A stretch of DNA of 39,866 nucleotides, taken from Vibrio sp. 10N.261.55.A7. GTDB taxonomy: Bacteria; Pseudomonadota; Gammaproteobacteria; Enterobacterales; Vibrionaceae. Positions within the stretch are counted from its first letter, which is position 1. Every line of letters starts with the position of its first letter. This document shows, in pieces, positions 32,084-39,866 of the stretch. The notes under the pieces are model-generated. The model ran no database searches and was not told the DNA's origin. It worked only from the letters and a program-made list of their open reading frames with translations. The translations under genes and the position numbers were made by a program. The stretch is from NCBI RefSeq assembly GCF_002877365.1, contig NZ_MCWZ01000296.1:1-39866 (forward strand). Reading direction: 5' to 3'.

Positions 32084-32917
32084 TCAACTGCGCAGTTCGT
32101 GTAGTAGAAAATCAATCAATACTTTCACGCGTTGAGGCAAATACTTGGGTTGCTGATAGATAAGGTACTTACTCAAACGTGGCAATTCAGTGTCACTTTC
32201 TAATTCTTGTAAGCTGCCGTCTTTTAATTGGGATTCGCAAATAGAGCGTGGTAATAAAGCCGCACCAGTGCCGAGTAAACAAAGCGCTAATGATTGACTC
32301 ATCTCGTCCGTTTTAATACTCGGTTTTACGCTAGCAAATGGGCACAAAGCAAGAGGGTCATGCAACACCAAATCATTCCAATTTTCAATAGGTAAGTTCA
32401 GAGACATCCATTTCTTTGTCGCCACGAGAATCATATCCGTGGCGTCCAACTCCCTTGCGACTAAATCTGTACTCACAGGACTTTTACCGCGAATAGCAAT
32501 ATCCACTCTATTTGCCGCTAAATCGAGTACTTGGTCACTGAGCAACATTTCAATCGTAATATCAGGGTATTTTTTCTGGAAGGTCGTCAGAGCTTCTAGA
32601 AAATGTTGATTAGGCAGGGTGACTGGCAGCGCTAAACGTATTTCTCCTTGCAGTTTCTCACCAAGCGAAAGCGCCGCGTCGGCATCTTCAAAGGCACTTA
32701 ACGCCTGTTGGCAAGCCTCTAAGTAGTGTTGACCTTCCTCCGTTAGCGACACATTACGGTTGTTACGCTGAAACAAGCGCACGCCCAATTGCTTTTCAAG
32801 CTCTCTAACGCGAGCACTGACGGTGGCTCTAGGAAGATCAAGCTGCCTAGCCGCGGCTGAAAAATTCAGATGCTGCGCCACGATTACAAACGTCTTAAAG
32901 GGAGAAAGCAGATTCAT
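32084..32917 (-). CDS. LysR-family transcriptional regulator, divergent from the MBL-fold hydrolase
   Basis: 277 residues. Helix-turn-helix FSAAARQLDLPRATVSARVR near the N-terminus, then the effector domain with GEIRLALPVTLPNQHFLEAL. The type with PRATVS and the RGK effector motif (DIAIRGKSP) belongs to the large CrgA/DmlR-like subgroup, often controlling a divergent neighbour. The ATG at 32917 is preferred to a TTG two codons earlier. It probably regulates the exported hydrolase gene that starts 103 bases away. Confidence 0.87.
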   Translation of the reverse strand: MNLLSPFKTFVIVAQHLNFSAAARQLDLPRATVSARVRELEKQLGVRLFQRNNRNVSLTEEGQHYLEACQQALSAFEDADAALSLGEKLQGEIRLALPVTLPNQHFLEALTTFQKKYPDITIEMLLSDQVLDLAANRVDIAIRGKSPVSTDLVARELDATDMILVATKKWMSLNLPIENWNDLVLHDPLALCPFASVKPSIKTDEMSQSLALCLLGTGAALLPRSICESQLKDGSLQELESDTELPRLSKYLIYQQPKYLPQRVKVLIDFLLHELRS

Positions 32918-33019
32918 TGTCAAAAATTTTTATACACGGTGACTCAATCCTACCATATAGCTAGCCAATAACATTCTCTATAAGCTGACCATCAATCACA
33001 AAACAAAGAGATCTTCGTT

Positions 33020-33901
33020 ATGAAACAACTGCATAAATCTATGTTATTACTGGCTATTAGTGCGTATTCGACACATGGCTACAGCCAACAACTTGATATG
33101 AAATGGCTGGGTGGCCCGACTTTATTGATTGAGTTTGGTGGTATTCAACTGCTTACCGACCCAATGCTTGGACAAGGGGAAAGTGCCTATCGAATGGCCG
33201 ATCCTAACGAAGACTTTGACCTTACAAAAGGGCCAACAGTAAAAGACCATGCACGAATTGGGGCGCTACCTCCGTTCAATCAAGAAGAGATTGATGCCGT
33301 CCTCATTAGCCACACTCATGAAGACCATTTTGACCAAGTCGCGCAAAACACACTGCCGAAAACCCTTTCATTTATCTCTCCGAAAAGCGATACGCTGCTA
33401 ATGAAAAGGCTTGGTTTTAACAACAATACACCTTTAGGTTGGGGGCAAAGCTGGGCAATCAATGAAGGGGATTATCATATTAAAGTCACCGCCATTCCGG
33501 CTTATCACACAGAGAACCACGCGCTAGAAGAAGCGCTAGGGCACGGCAATGGCTACTGGTTTGAATTCACTTATAAAGACTGGTCGCGTTCAGCTTACTG
33601 GATGGGGGATTCATTCTTAACGCCTGAGTTACTCACCGTGTTAAACAACTATGATGCGCCTCACCTCTTTATTCCACACGTTGGGCGAGTGGGCACTACC
33701 GGACCACTCGGGCAAATATCCATGGGCGCAGATGATGTCATTGATGCCATTAAGCAACTAAAACCCAAACGTACTTTGCCGATTCATCATTCAACCTATG
33801 CACTCTACCTTGAGCCGATCAGTGTTTTAGTTGATAAAGCGCAGGTGCATGACGTTGCCGTTGATGCCATTGCAGAAGGCAGTTGGATAAGTTACAGATA
33901 A
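33020..33901 (+). CDS. Exported metallo-beta-lactamase-fold hydrolase (UlaG/RomA-like)
   Basis: 293 residues with a signal peptide (MKQLHKSMLLLAISAYSTHG, cleavage near YSQQ). Metal-binding motifs of the fold: HTHEDH (HxHxDH), the His of AIPAYHTENH, the Asp of WMGDSFLT, and PIHHSTYALY near the end. The WLGGPTLLIEFGGIQLLTDP opening is typical of the UlaG-like/L-ascorbate lactonase superfamily branch. The secreted or periplasmic location is unusual for UlaG itself, so the substrate is open. AAAGAGATCTTCGTT precedes the ATG. Confidence 0.9.
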   Translation: MKQLHKSMLLLAISAYSTHGYSQQLDMKWLGGPTLLIEFGGIQLLTDPMLGQGESAYRMADPNEDFDLTKGPTVKDHARIGALPPFNQEEIDAVLISHTHEDHFDQVAQNTLPKTLSFISPKSDTLLMKRLGFNNNTPLGWGQSWAINEGDYHIKVTAIPAYHTENHALEEALGHGNGYWFEFTYKDWSRSAYWMGDSFLTPELLTVLNNYDAPHLFIPHVGRVGTTGPLGQISMGADDVIDAIKQLKPKRTLPIHHSTYALYLEPISVLVDKAQVHDVAVDAIAEGSWISYR

Positions 33902-34292
33902 TTCGACTTCGTAGGTGGGCCTAATCGTGGCCCATTTGATAAGGAGTGAGAAGCCACAAGGCAAGACTTGAGCCCGTCATTTCCGTTAGTAAGTTCAAAC
34001 AAGCAACCTAAGACATTAGTTTCAGGCTTTAGAAATGGTCAACTTGCTTCGCAAACCTACCAAACACTCAATGTAATAGCGGCAATGAACTCAGCAACCA
34101 TGGATAAGTTTAACCTGATAAACGTGAAGGAAGTCAAATTAATAACTGACATGCCCACATCGTGTTCTTTAAAACACACATTGCCAGAAGCTTTCTACAC
34201 ATCGCAACGTGCCTTTAGTTCGCATAATGAAACCACTTAAGCAACACAGCTTAAACAGATGTTAATCAGAAAACTTTATAAGGAATGTTCCC
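33902..34292. other. Gap between the MBL-fold gene and the amidohydrolase, nothing assignable
   Basis: A 90-codon open frame (33968-34240) starts with TTG and shows no domain, no ribosome-binding site and no hydrophobic pattern; I treat it as chance. AAGGAATGTTCCC immediately before 34293 is the ribosome-binding site of the amidohydrolase. Confidence 0.5.
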
Positions 34293-36035
34293 ATGAAACT
34301 ATCAAAAATTGCATTGAGCGTATTAACGGCCTCACTTTCTTCAGGTGCCTTTGCCGCGACCAACGCAGATATTGTTTTCCTGAGTAAAAATATTTATACA
34401 GGTAACCCTGATATGCCATTAGCACAATCAATGGCAGTCACTGGCGATACCATTACATGTGTCAGTGAAACTGATTCATGTAAAAGCTTAGCGGCTGAAA
34501 ACACAAAAATTATTGATAATGGCAAAAGCACTATCATGGCAAGTTTTTCTGACTCGCACATGCATACACGTCTGTTTGGTCAAACCAATGGCGTAATGCT
34601 TAACCTATTCGAACTAAACGGTCAAAGCACAGAAGTCATCGAAAAAGCGATTGCAGATTATGCGGCAACACTAGGCCCAGACGAGTGGGTAATCGGTGGT
34701 GGTTTTTCTTATAATAATTTCGCAGAACCGACTAAAGAACGTTTAGACGAATTAGTCGGCGGTCGCCCTGCGCTTATCTCAGATAACACTCAACATAATG
34801 GTTGGTATTCAAGTAAAGCATTAGACATTCTTGGTGTTGATGAAAACTGGGAAATTCCAAAAGGTGGTTACATGCCGCTGGGTGAAGATGGTAAACCAAC
34901 CGGACACCTACGTGAAAAAGCGCATTTATCAACGGGGTTTGTTGAACAACACAAATTATACTCATTTGAAAAACAAGAAGAATCAATCAAAATCGCAGCA
35001 CGATTGATGAACGAAGCGGGTGTAACCTCAGCATTAGAAGCAGCTGGCGGCTCAAAAGAAGGTTCAGATGACGTTTACGTTCGTCTGGCTAAAAAAGGAG
35101 AGCTTAACCTGCGTCATGAAGTAACGGGTGTTTTCTGGGGTGGTCACGGCGATCCTGTACAAGATAAAGCGATGATAGCGCAGTTAGTTGAGCGTCGCGC
35201 AGTCGTTGAAAAAGCGATGGGTGGCGATTCACACGACTACTTAACCATGAACACTGTAAAATTTGCGATTGATGGTACACCGGGTGCATACGCACACATG
35301 GAAGAACCTTATGTTGATGGTTCACATCCAGGCATGAACTACAGCACTGAAAACCTAGGTTGGATTTTTGATCAACTGACTGAAAAAGGGTTCCGCTTAA
35401 TGTTACATGTTGAAGGTGATGCTGCGATGCGTAAATCACTGGATGCGTTAGATTATGCCGATGAAACAGGTGAAAAATTAGACACGAATGTACGTCACAT
35501 ATTTACCCATATTGACCATGCAACACCAAACTTAATTGGGCGTATGAAACAACGAGGTATCACGGCACAACTGCAATATCATTGGGGTGATGCAAGTGAT
35601 GAATATTACCAAACAGTGGTAAAAAATAACGTACAAGAATACATATTGGATAATGCCTTTAATATGCACGGCATGGTGGTTAATTCAGGTATTGAGTATG
35701 GTGCAGGTCCAGATTCACCAACTAGCCCAATCTACAAACCATTTGATGGTATTGAGATTGCCATTACACGCCAACCTTTAGGGCAAGCAAAAGGGGAAGT
35801 ATTACCGGGTAAAGGTTTAACGTTAGACCAAGCACTTTACGGTTACACGCTAGGTAGCGTTAAAATCCTAAATAAAGAGCATATGTTAGGCTCTTTAGAA
35901 GAAGGTAAAAAAGCGGACATCATTGTATTAGACCGTGATATCCACCAGCAAGTGAAGAAAAACGTGCACAAGCTACATGAAACGACAGTGAACTACACAT
36001 TCCTAGATGGCAACATCGTTCATCAAGCAAAATAA
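34293..36035 (+). CDS. Exported amidohydrolase of the YtcJ family
   Basis: 580 residues: signal peptide (MKLSKIALSVLTASLSSGAF, cleavage after AFA) and an amidohydrolase-3 fold. Metal-binding HxH is in SFSDSHMHTRLFG; other family marks are DEWVIGGGFSYNNF, the His of MLHVEGDAAMR, the HIFTHIDHATP segment and the closing LEEGKKADIIVLDRD. Members hydrolyse N-acyl or amide bonds of varied substrates. It may process a periplasmic substrate whose product the DctPQM system downstream imports, although an 810-base gap separates them. Codon use is richer in AT-ending codons than in the core genes to the left, which hints at a separate origin. Confidence 0.9.
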   Translation: MKLSKIALSVLTASLSSGAFAATNADIVFLSKNIYTGNPDMPLAQSMAVTGDTITCVSETDSCKSLAAENTKIIDNGKSTIMASFSDSHMHTRLFGQTNGVMLNLFELNGQSTEVIEKAIADYAATLGPDEWVIGGGFSYNNFAEPTKERLDELVGGRPALISDNTQHNGWYSSKALDILGVDENWEIPKGGYMPLGEDGKPTGHLREKAHLSTGFVEQHKLYSFEKQEESIKIAARLMNEAGVTSALEAAGGSKEGSDDVYVRLAKKGELNLRHEVTGVFWGGHGDPVQDKAMIAQLVERRAVVEKAMGGDSHDYLTMNTVKFAIDGTPGAYAHMEEPYVDGSHPGMNYSTENLGWIFDQLTEKGFRLMLHVEGDAAMRKSLDALDYADETGEKLDTNVRHIFTHIDHATPNLIGRMKQRGITAQLQYHWGDASDEYYQTVVKNNVQEYILDNAFNMHGMVVNSGIEYGAGPDSPTSPIYKPFDGIEIAITRQPLGQAKGEVLPGKGLTLDQALYGYTLGSVKILNKEHMLGSLEEGKKADIIVLDRDIHQQVKKNVHKLHETTVNYTFLDGNIVHQAK

Positions 36036-36052
36036 ACCTTGTTCACAATCTC

Positions 36053-36078
36053 AAGCCCTAATAATTTAGGGCTTTTTT
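36053..36078 (+). terminator. Rho-independent terminator after the amidohydrolase
   Basis: AAGCCCTA (36053-36060) and TAGGGCTT (36067-36074) form an eight-base stem with a six-base loop, followed by TTTTTT. Confidence 0.85.
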
Positions 36079-36845
36079 ATTTTTTACTCGCCGACAAATA
36101 AACCGGCTCTACGCGCTTAAAGGACAAAGCAAGCTATACTTGGCAATATCATGTTTACAAACACCAATGAAATCTTTAGATCAGAAAAATCAATTTCAAA
36201 AGGGTTAACTTCGTTCTTATTTTGTCTTATTAAATTAGTTTAATGTACGCATTAATATACGTCGAAACACCGATAACCAAACCACTCAGTAATAGCTCGT
36301 TTGACCACGCGCCATTAAGCCAATAACTCACGATTAGCGCATAGGGTGCCTTCACTTTAGTTCACTTTAGTTCGCTTTAACTCACTTTACCAACATGGAT
36401 GACGGCATCAAATTTACCTTCTAAACTTGATTAAAACCCCCATGACTAGAAAGACCAACAATCAACACGCCAAATTCACACGTTAATTAAATAATTAAAA
36501 ATCAACAAGTTAGAATATCAACACTCTTATTCTTTGACTGGTATAAATGTCAAAAAATAACCTAGACAACACTTCATGGTTCACTAAATTACATAATTTA
36601 CGAATGACTAGTAACGTCGGGACTTCCTAACCAATTGCATAACTCCATCTATGCAGTAAATGATATACAACAAACGGACTGACCTCACAATAGATACAAT
36701 AAGCGTTAAAATTAATCAATTCGCGGTCACATTACGATCAATATCGACTTGTATTACAATACTACAGCGACTAGTTTTTACCCGACCCTACGGAAACATC
36801 CAGTTACATAATGGATCTAATTATAATGTTTTATGGAGTAAGACA
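36079..36845. other. AT-rich gap before dctP with a short imperfect tandem repeat
   Basis: No gene is supported. Around 36350-36390 the motif TTCACTTTAG is repeated about four times with small changes (TTCACTTTAG, TTCACTTTAG, TTCGCTTTAA, CTCACTTTAC). The stretch 36470-36840 is very AT-rich and likely carries the dctPQM promoter. An open frame running from 36660 into dctP is an upstream extension without merit. Confidence 0.55.
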
Positions 36846-37805
36846 ATGAAAAAAATAGCGCTAAGTATCCTTACCTCTTCTATCCTTTTTGCTTGCAATG
36901 TGACTGCGAAAACACTCACTCTTGGACATGCAATGTCATTAGAAAGTGCCGCTCACCAAGGTATGGTGATCATGGCCGATAAAGTTAAGGAAAAATCAAA
37001 TGGCGACCTTACCATTAAGATTTTTCCAAACGGTCAGCTCGGCTCTGAACGAGATCAAGCTGAGCAAGTGGTTACCGGTGCGATTGATATGGCGAAAATT
37101 AATGGAGGGCTAGCAGAATCATTTGAACCAACTTTTAAAGTTAACGCCCTACCTTTCTTATTCCGTGATGTTCCACACATGAGAAAGTTCATGAGAAGTG
37201 AAGCCGCACAAGAGATGCTAGTGACCAGTGAAGGCAAAGGTTTCATTGGCCTTACTTTTTATGATTCAGGTACACGTAGCTTCTACGCAAAAAAAGCGAT
37301 CAACTCACCTGCTGATCTCGCGGGTATGAAAGTTCGTGTTCCAGGCTCTCCTACGATGATGGAAATGGTGAACTTATTAGGTGGGAAGGCGACTCCGGTG
37401 CCATTCAATGAGGTTTACACTGCACTGCAACAAGGCGTCATTGACGGTGCCGAAAATAACATTTCTAGCTTAGTTGAAATGAAACACAGTGAAGTCGCGA
37501 AATTCTACTCGATGGATCAGCACATGATGACACCTGATGTGATCATCATTTCAGAAAATAAGTGGAACTCATTAACAGCAGAAGAGCAAAAAATCTTGAA
37601 ACAAGCGGCCGCAGAGTCTCTTGAAGAACAGATCAAAATCTGGGACGCAACTGATGAGATGAACAAAGCGAAAGGAATTGAAGAAGGTGTCACGTTTGTA
37701 GATGTTGATAAAGCCCCTTTCCGCGCCGCTGTTAAACCTATGATTGACGAAGCGAAACAAGATCCTAAACTCGCTCCATTCATTGAAAAAATTGAAGCGC
37801 TTTAG
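36846..37805 (+). CDS. dctP: DctP-type TRAP transporter solute-binding protein
   Basis: 319 residues with a signal peptide (MKKIALSILTSSILFACNVT, cleavage near TAKT). Typical DctP blocks: VKEKSNGDLTIKIFPNGQLG, ALPFLFRDV, MKVRVPGSPTMMEMVNLLGG with the ligand-carboxylate Arg (R164), and PVPFNEVYTALQQGVIDGAE, NN. The sugar-acid-like subgroup (uronates, diketogulonate) shows PFNEVYTALQQGVIDGAENN, so an organic or sugar acid is likely. GGAG lies before the ATG. The gene heads dctPQM. Confidence 0.94.
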   Translation: MKKIALSILTSSILFACNVTAKTLTLGHAMSLESAAHQGMVIMADKVKEKSNGDLTIKIFPNGQLGSERDQAEQVVTGAIDMAKINGGLAESFEPTFKVNALPFLFRDVPHMRKFMRSEAAQEMLVTSEGKGFIGLTFYDSGTRSFYAKKAINSPADLAGMKVRVPGSPTMMEMVNLLGGKATPVPFNEVYTALQQGVIDGAENNISSLVEMKHSEVAKFYSMDQHMMTPDVIIISENKWNSLTAEEQKILKQAAAESLEEQIKIWDATDEMNKAKGIEEGVTFVDVDKAPFRAAVKPMIDEAKQDPKLAPFIEKIEAL

Positions 37806-37872
37806 TTTGTATTAGTAAAAATAGGGTTTTGCCTTGGCGGTGCTGAGGCAAAATTACTTGAGGTATGACTCC

Positions 37873-38358
37873 ATGTTAGCAACTTTCAGAAACCTACTTG
37901 ATAGGTTGATTCTTTTTGTCTCTTCGTTTGCATTAATGCTACTTGTCGTAACGGTCACTTGGCAGGTCTTTAGCCGCTATGTGTTGAATGACCCAAGTAA
38001 CTGGACTGATGAACTTGCTCGTTATGCGATGGTATGGCTTGGCTTATTAGGTGCCAGTTACTTATTCGGTATTAAAGGACATTTAGCAATAACGTTATTG
38101 GATGGCTACCTTAAGGGAAAAGCACATTTAGCATTACATTTACTCATCAATGTCATCTCGGGCGCATTTGTCTCTCTAGCAATGCTTAAAGGTGGCATGG
38201 CTCTAATGGGAAGAACCACACAACAACTATCGCCAGCATTGCAACTACCGATGTCGACCGTTTATTCAATATTGCCTATTTCAGCCGTTATTATTCTCAT
38301 TTATTTGGCAATGAATACTATTGATCTTTTTTGTGAACCTAACAAAAAGCAAGTTTAA
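37873..38358 (+). CDS. dctQ: DctQ-type TRAP transporter small permease
   Basis: 161 residues with four helices. Contains WQVFSRYVLNDPSNWTDELA, the DctQ signature with the WTDELAR motif, and the expected length. The start at 37873 follows TTGAGGTATGACTCC; an earlier in-frame start 13 codons upstream is less likely. It bridges the binding protein and the large permease and lies 67 bases after dctP and 14 bases before dctM. Confidence 0.93.
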   Translation: MLATFRNLLDRLILFVSSFALMLLVVTVTWQVFSRYVLNDPSNWTDELARYAMVWLGLLGASYLFGIKGHLAITLLDGYLKGKAHLALHLLINVISGAFVSLAMLKGGMALMGRTTQQLSPALQLPMSTVYSILPISAVIILIYLAMNTIDLFCEPNKKQV

Positions 38359-38372
38359 AAGGACTTTAAATT

Positions 38373-39680
38373 ATGGATTTGTCCATTGGCGTTTGGCTGT
38401 TAGGCCTATTTATATTCATGATTGCGATGAGCGTGCCCATTGCAATTGCTATTGCAATGTCATCTTTGACGATCATGTACTTCATTCTACCGTTCGAAGT
38501 TGCAAGTATTACGGCCGGCCAAAAAATAATCACCGGTATTGATAGTTTTAGTTTGTTAGCCATCCCTTTCTTTATCCTCGCCGGGAATATAATGAATGTG
38601 GGTGGTATCGCGAGTCGCCTTATCAACCTTGCAAAGCTCTTGGTTGGTTGGATTCCTGGATCGCTTTTTCATGTGAACATTTTTGCCAATATGATGTTTG
38701 GTGCCGTTTCTGGTTCGGCCGTTGCTGCCGCAGCTGCCGTTGGTAAAACCTTGGGGCCTGAGTTAGAGAAAGATGGTTATGACAAGAACTTAGCAACAGC
38801 GGTCAACGTTGCCTCTTGCCCAGCAGGCTTGTTGATACCGCCAAGTAACTCGCTAATCGTATTTTCAGTGGTATCGGGTGGAACATCCGTTGCTGCACTG
38901 TTTATCGCAGGCTATGTGCCCGGTATTTTAATGGGTTTGAGCTGTATGGTCGTTGCCTATTTCATCGCTAAAAAGAAGGGTTATAAAACCAGCGCCAATG
39001 ACGGCTTCACCGCTAAAGATGTGCTGAATATTATTTGGCAAGCAACACCAAGCTTAGGGCTTATTTTTGTTGTGATTGGCGGTATTATTGGCGGTGTATT
39101 CACCGCAACAGAAGGTGCGTGTATCGCGGTTCTTTATTCTTTTACACTGTCTCTCTGTTACCGAACACTCAAGTGGTCGCACTTTCCAATAATCTGTAAA
39201 GAAACGGTTCAGGTCACTGGCATTATGCTGTTCTTGATTGGTGCTTCAACCATCATGTCATGGGCAATGGCCTTTACTGGGCTACCAACGATGATCAGTG
39301 ATTGGATGCTGTCTATCTCAGATAATCCTATTATCATCTTTATTCTGATGAATCTGATTCTGCTGATTGTCGGTATGTTTATGGACCTTACGCCTGCCGT
39401 ATTGATCTTTACCCCTATTTTCATGCCAATTGCTGAGCATTTGGGTATGCACCCTATTCACTTTGCAATGATGATTATATTTAACTTATGTATTGGTATA
39501 GCAACCCCACCGGTTGGCACGGCTTTATTCGTTGGTTGTAGTGTCAGCGGATCCAAAATTGAAAATGTAATTAGAAGTATTATGCCGTTTTGTGCCGTGT
39601 TGATTGTCACATTATTGGCTATCACTTTTATTCCAGAGATCAGCTTATTCTTGCCAAGAATGTTTGGTTTGATTCAATAA
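38373..39680 (+). CDS. dctM: DctM-type TRAP transporter large permease
   Basis: 435 residues, 11-12 helices; the ion-coupled transport subunit that pairs with DctQ. Family blocks include LLAIPFFILAGNIMNVGGIA, FGAVSGSAVAAAAAVGKTLG, LIPPSNSLIVFSVVSGGTSV and NLCIGIATPPVGTALFVGCS. The AAAGGACTTTAAATT before the ATG is adequate. Its 3' end and terminator are the source family of the relic at 11041-11228, which has a diverged copy of the last 30 codons. Confidence 0.95.
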   Translation: MDLSIGVWLLGLFIFMIAMSVPIAIAIAMSSLTIMYFILPFEVASITAGQKIITGIDSFSLLAIPFFILAGNIMNVGGIASRLINLAKLLVGWIPGSLFHVNIFANMMFGAVSGSAVAAAAAVGKTLGPELEKDGYDKNLATAVNVASCPAGLLIPPSNSLIVFSVVSGGTSVAALFIAGYVPGILMGLSCMVVAYFIAKKKGYKTSANDGFTAKDVLNIIWQATPSLGLIFVVIGGIIGGVFTATEGACIAVLYSFTLSLCYRTLKWSHFPIICKETVQVTGIMLFLIGASTIMSWAMAFTGLPTMISDWMLSISDNPIIIFILMNLILLIVGMFMDLTPAVLIFTPIFMPIAEHLGMHPIHFAMMIIFNLCIGIATPPVGTALFVGCSVSGSKIENVIRSIMPFCAVLIVTLLAITFIPEISLFLPRMFGLIQ

Positions 39681-39700
39681 GTCATAAACTCCACACAAGT

Positions 39701-39738
39701 AAAGAGGCTTTACTTCCAGCTGAGTAAGGCCTCTTTTT
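39701..39738 (+). terminator. Rho-independent terminator after dctPQM
   Basis: AAAGAGGC and TTACT (from 39701) pair with AGTAA and GCCTCTTT (to about 39737), separated by a single-base bulge or mismatch, followed by a long T run. Confidence 0.85.
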
Positions 39739-39849
39739 TTGTCTCCACGCTTATCAAGCGCTTCTCCCTCGATTTCAGTCCCCCCCACGAGCCCCTGTTG
39801 CTTTTCTAATCATATTATACAAGTGCCACTTTCTATTTATTAGAAAGAC

Positions 39850-39863
39850 TTCAAAATTTTGAA
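39850..39863. promoter_or_regulatory. Palindrome at the right edge
   Basis: TTCAAAATTTTGAA is a perfect 14-base palindrome next to the window end. It could be an operator for a gene beyond the edge. The rest of 39739-39849 shows no gene. Confidence 0.25.
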
Positions 39864-39866
39864 TAT

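Noticed and set aside
36660..36845. A 62-residue N-terminal extension of DctP
   Set aside because: The signal peptide begins at 36846 with a ribosome-binding site; an extension would bury it.
1..39866. tRNA, rRNA or CRISPR features
   Set aside because: No cloverleaf-like segments with TTCGA arms, no rRNA stretches and no spaced direct repeats were seen. Only short tandem repeats are present.

Overview
The window looks like chromosomal DNA of a Vibrio or close Vibrionaceae relative. The evidence is the gene order bcr-like, rsuA, radD, rplY (the order bcr, rsuA, yejH/radD, rplY is also known from E. coli), a DUF2913 gene of a type common in vibrios, and the codon use. The identification rests on recognised families and order only; no search was run.

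Left part (1-8175) is mostly core genome. It starts with the tail of a transposase, then a leftward unit (rsuA, Bcr/CflA efflux pump, DUF2913), then rightward radD, a PepSY/response regulator/sensor kinase unit, and rplY with its own promoter, structured leader and strong terminator.

From about 8.2 to 13.2 kb the DNA is a patchwork. It holds a short threonyl-tRNA synthetase paralogue without editing domain, preceded by a threonine-rich leader peptide and attenuator; a DoxX protein; a decayed 3' end of a TRAP dctM gene that still carries its terminator; a truncated and frameshifted MalY/PatB-like aminotransferase; several unassigned coding-like scraps; and a pirin/LysR divergent pair.

From 14.3 to 22.4 kb lies a zinc-scarcity island. 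znuA diverges from znuCB around a Zur-type palindrome and a Fur-like palindrome. Then come zur, a dihydroorotase paralogue (PyrC2 type, first metal-site His replaced by Gln), a COG0523 metallochaperone GTPase, and a ZevA/ZevB-like pair. Together they would import zinc, sense it, deliver it and spare it.

From 22.4 to 29.7 kb are a DCC-family protein, a tight three-gene unit (class III aminotransferase, beta-keto acid cleavage enzyme, TAXI-type TRAP binding protein) with no TRAP permease in the window, a degenerate EAL-HDOD protein, a multiply frameshifted relic, a small protein and a GcvA-like LysR regulator.

From 29.8 to 39.9 kb are an HlyD-type membrane-fusion protein with a small membrane partner, a LysR regulator divergent from an exported metallo-beta-lactamase-fold hydrolase, an exported YtcJ-type amidohydrolase, and a complete DctPQM TRAP transporter closed by a terminator. 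The relic near 11.1 kb is related to the 3' end of this dctM. I saw no tRNA, rRNA or CRISPR array.
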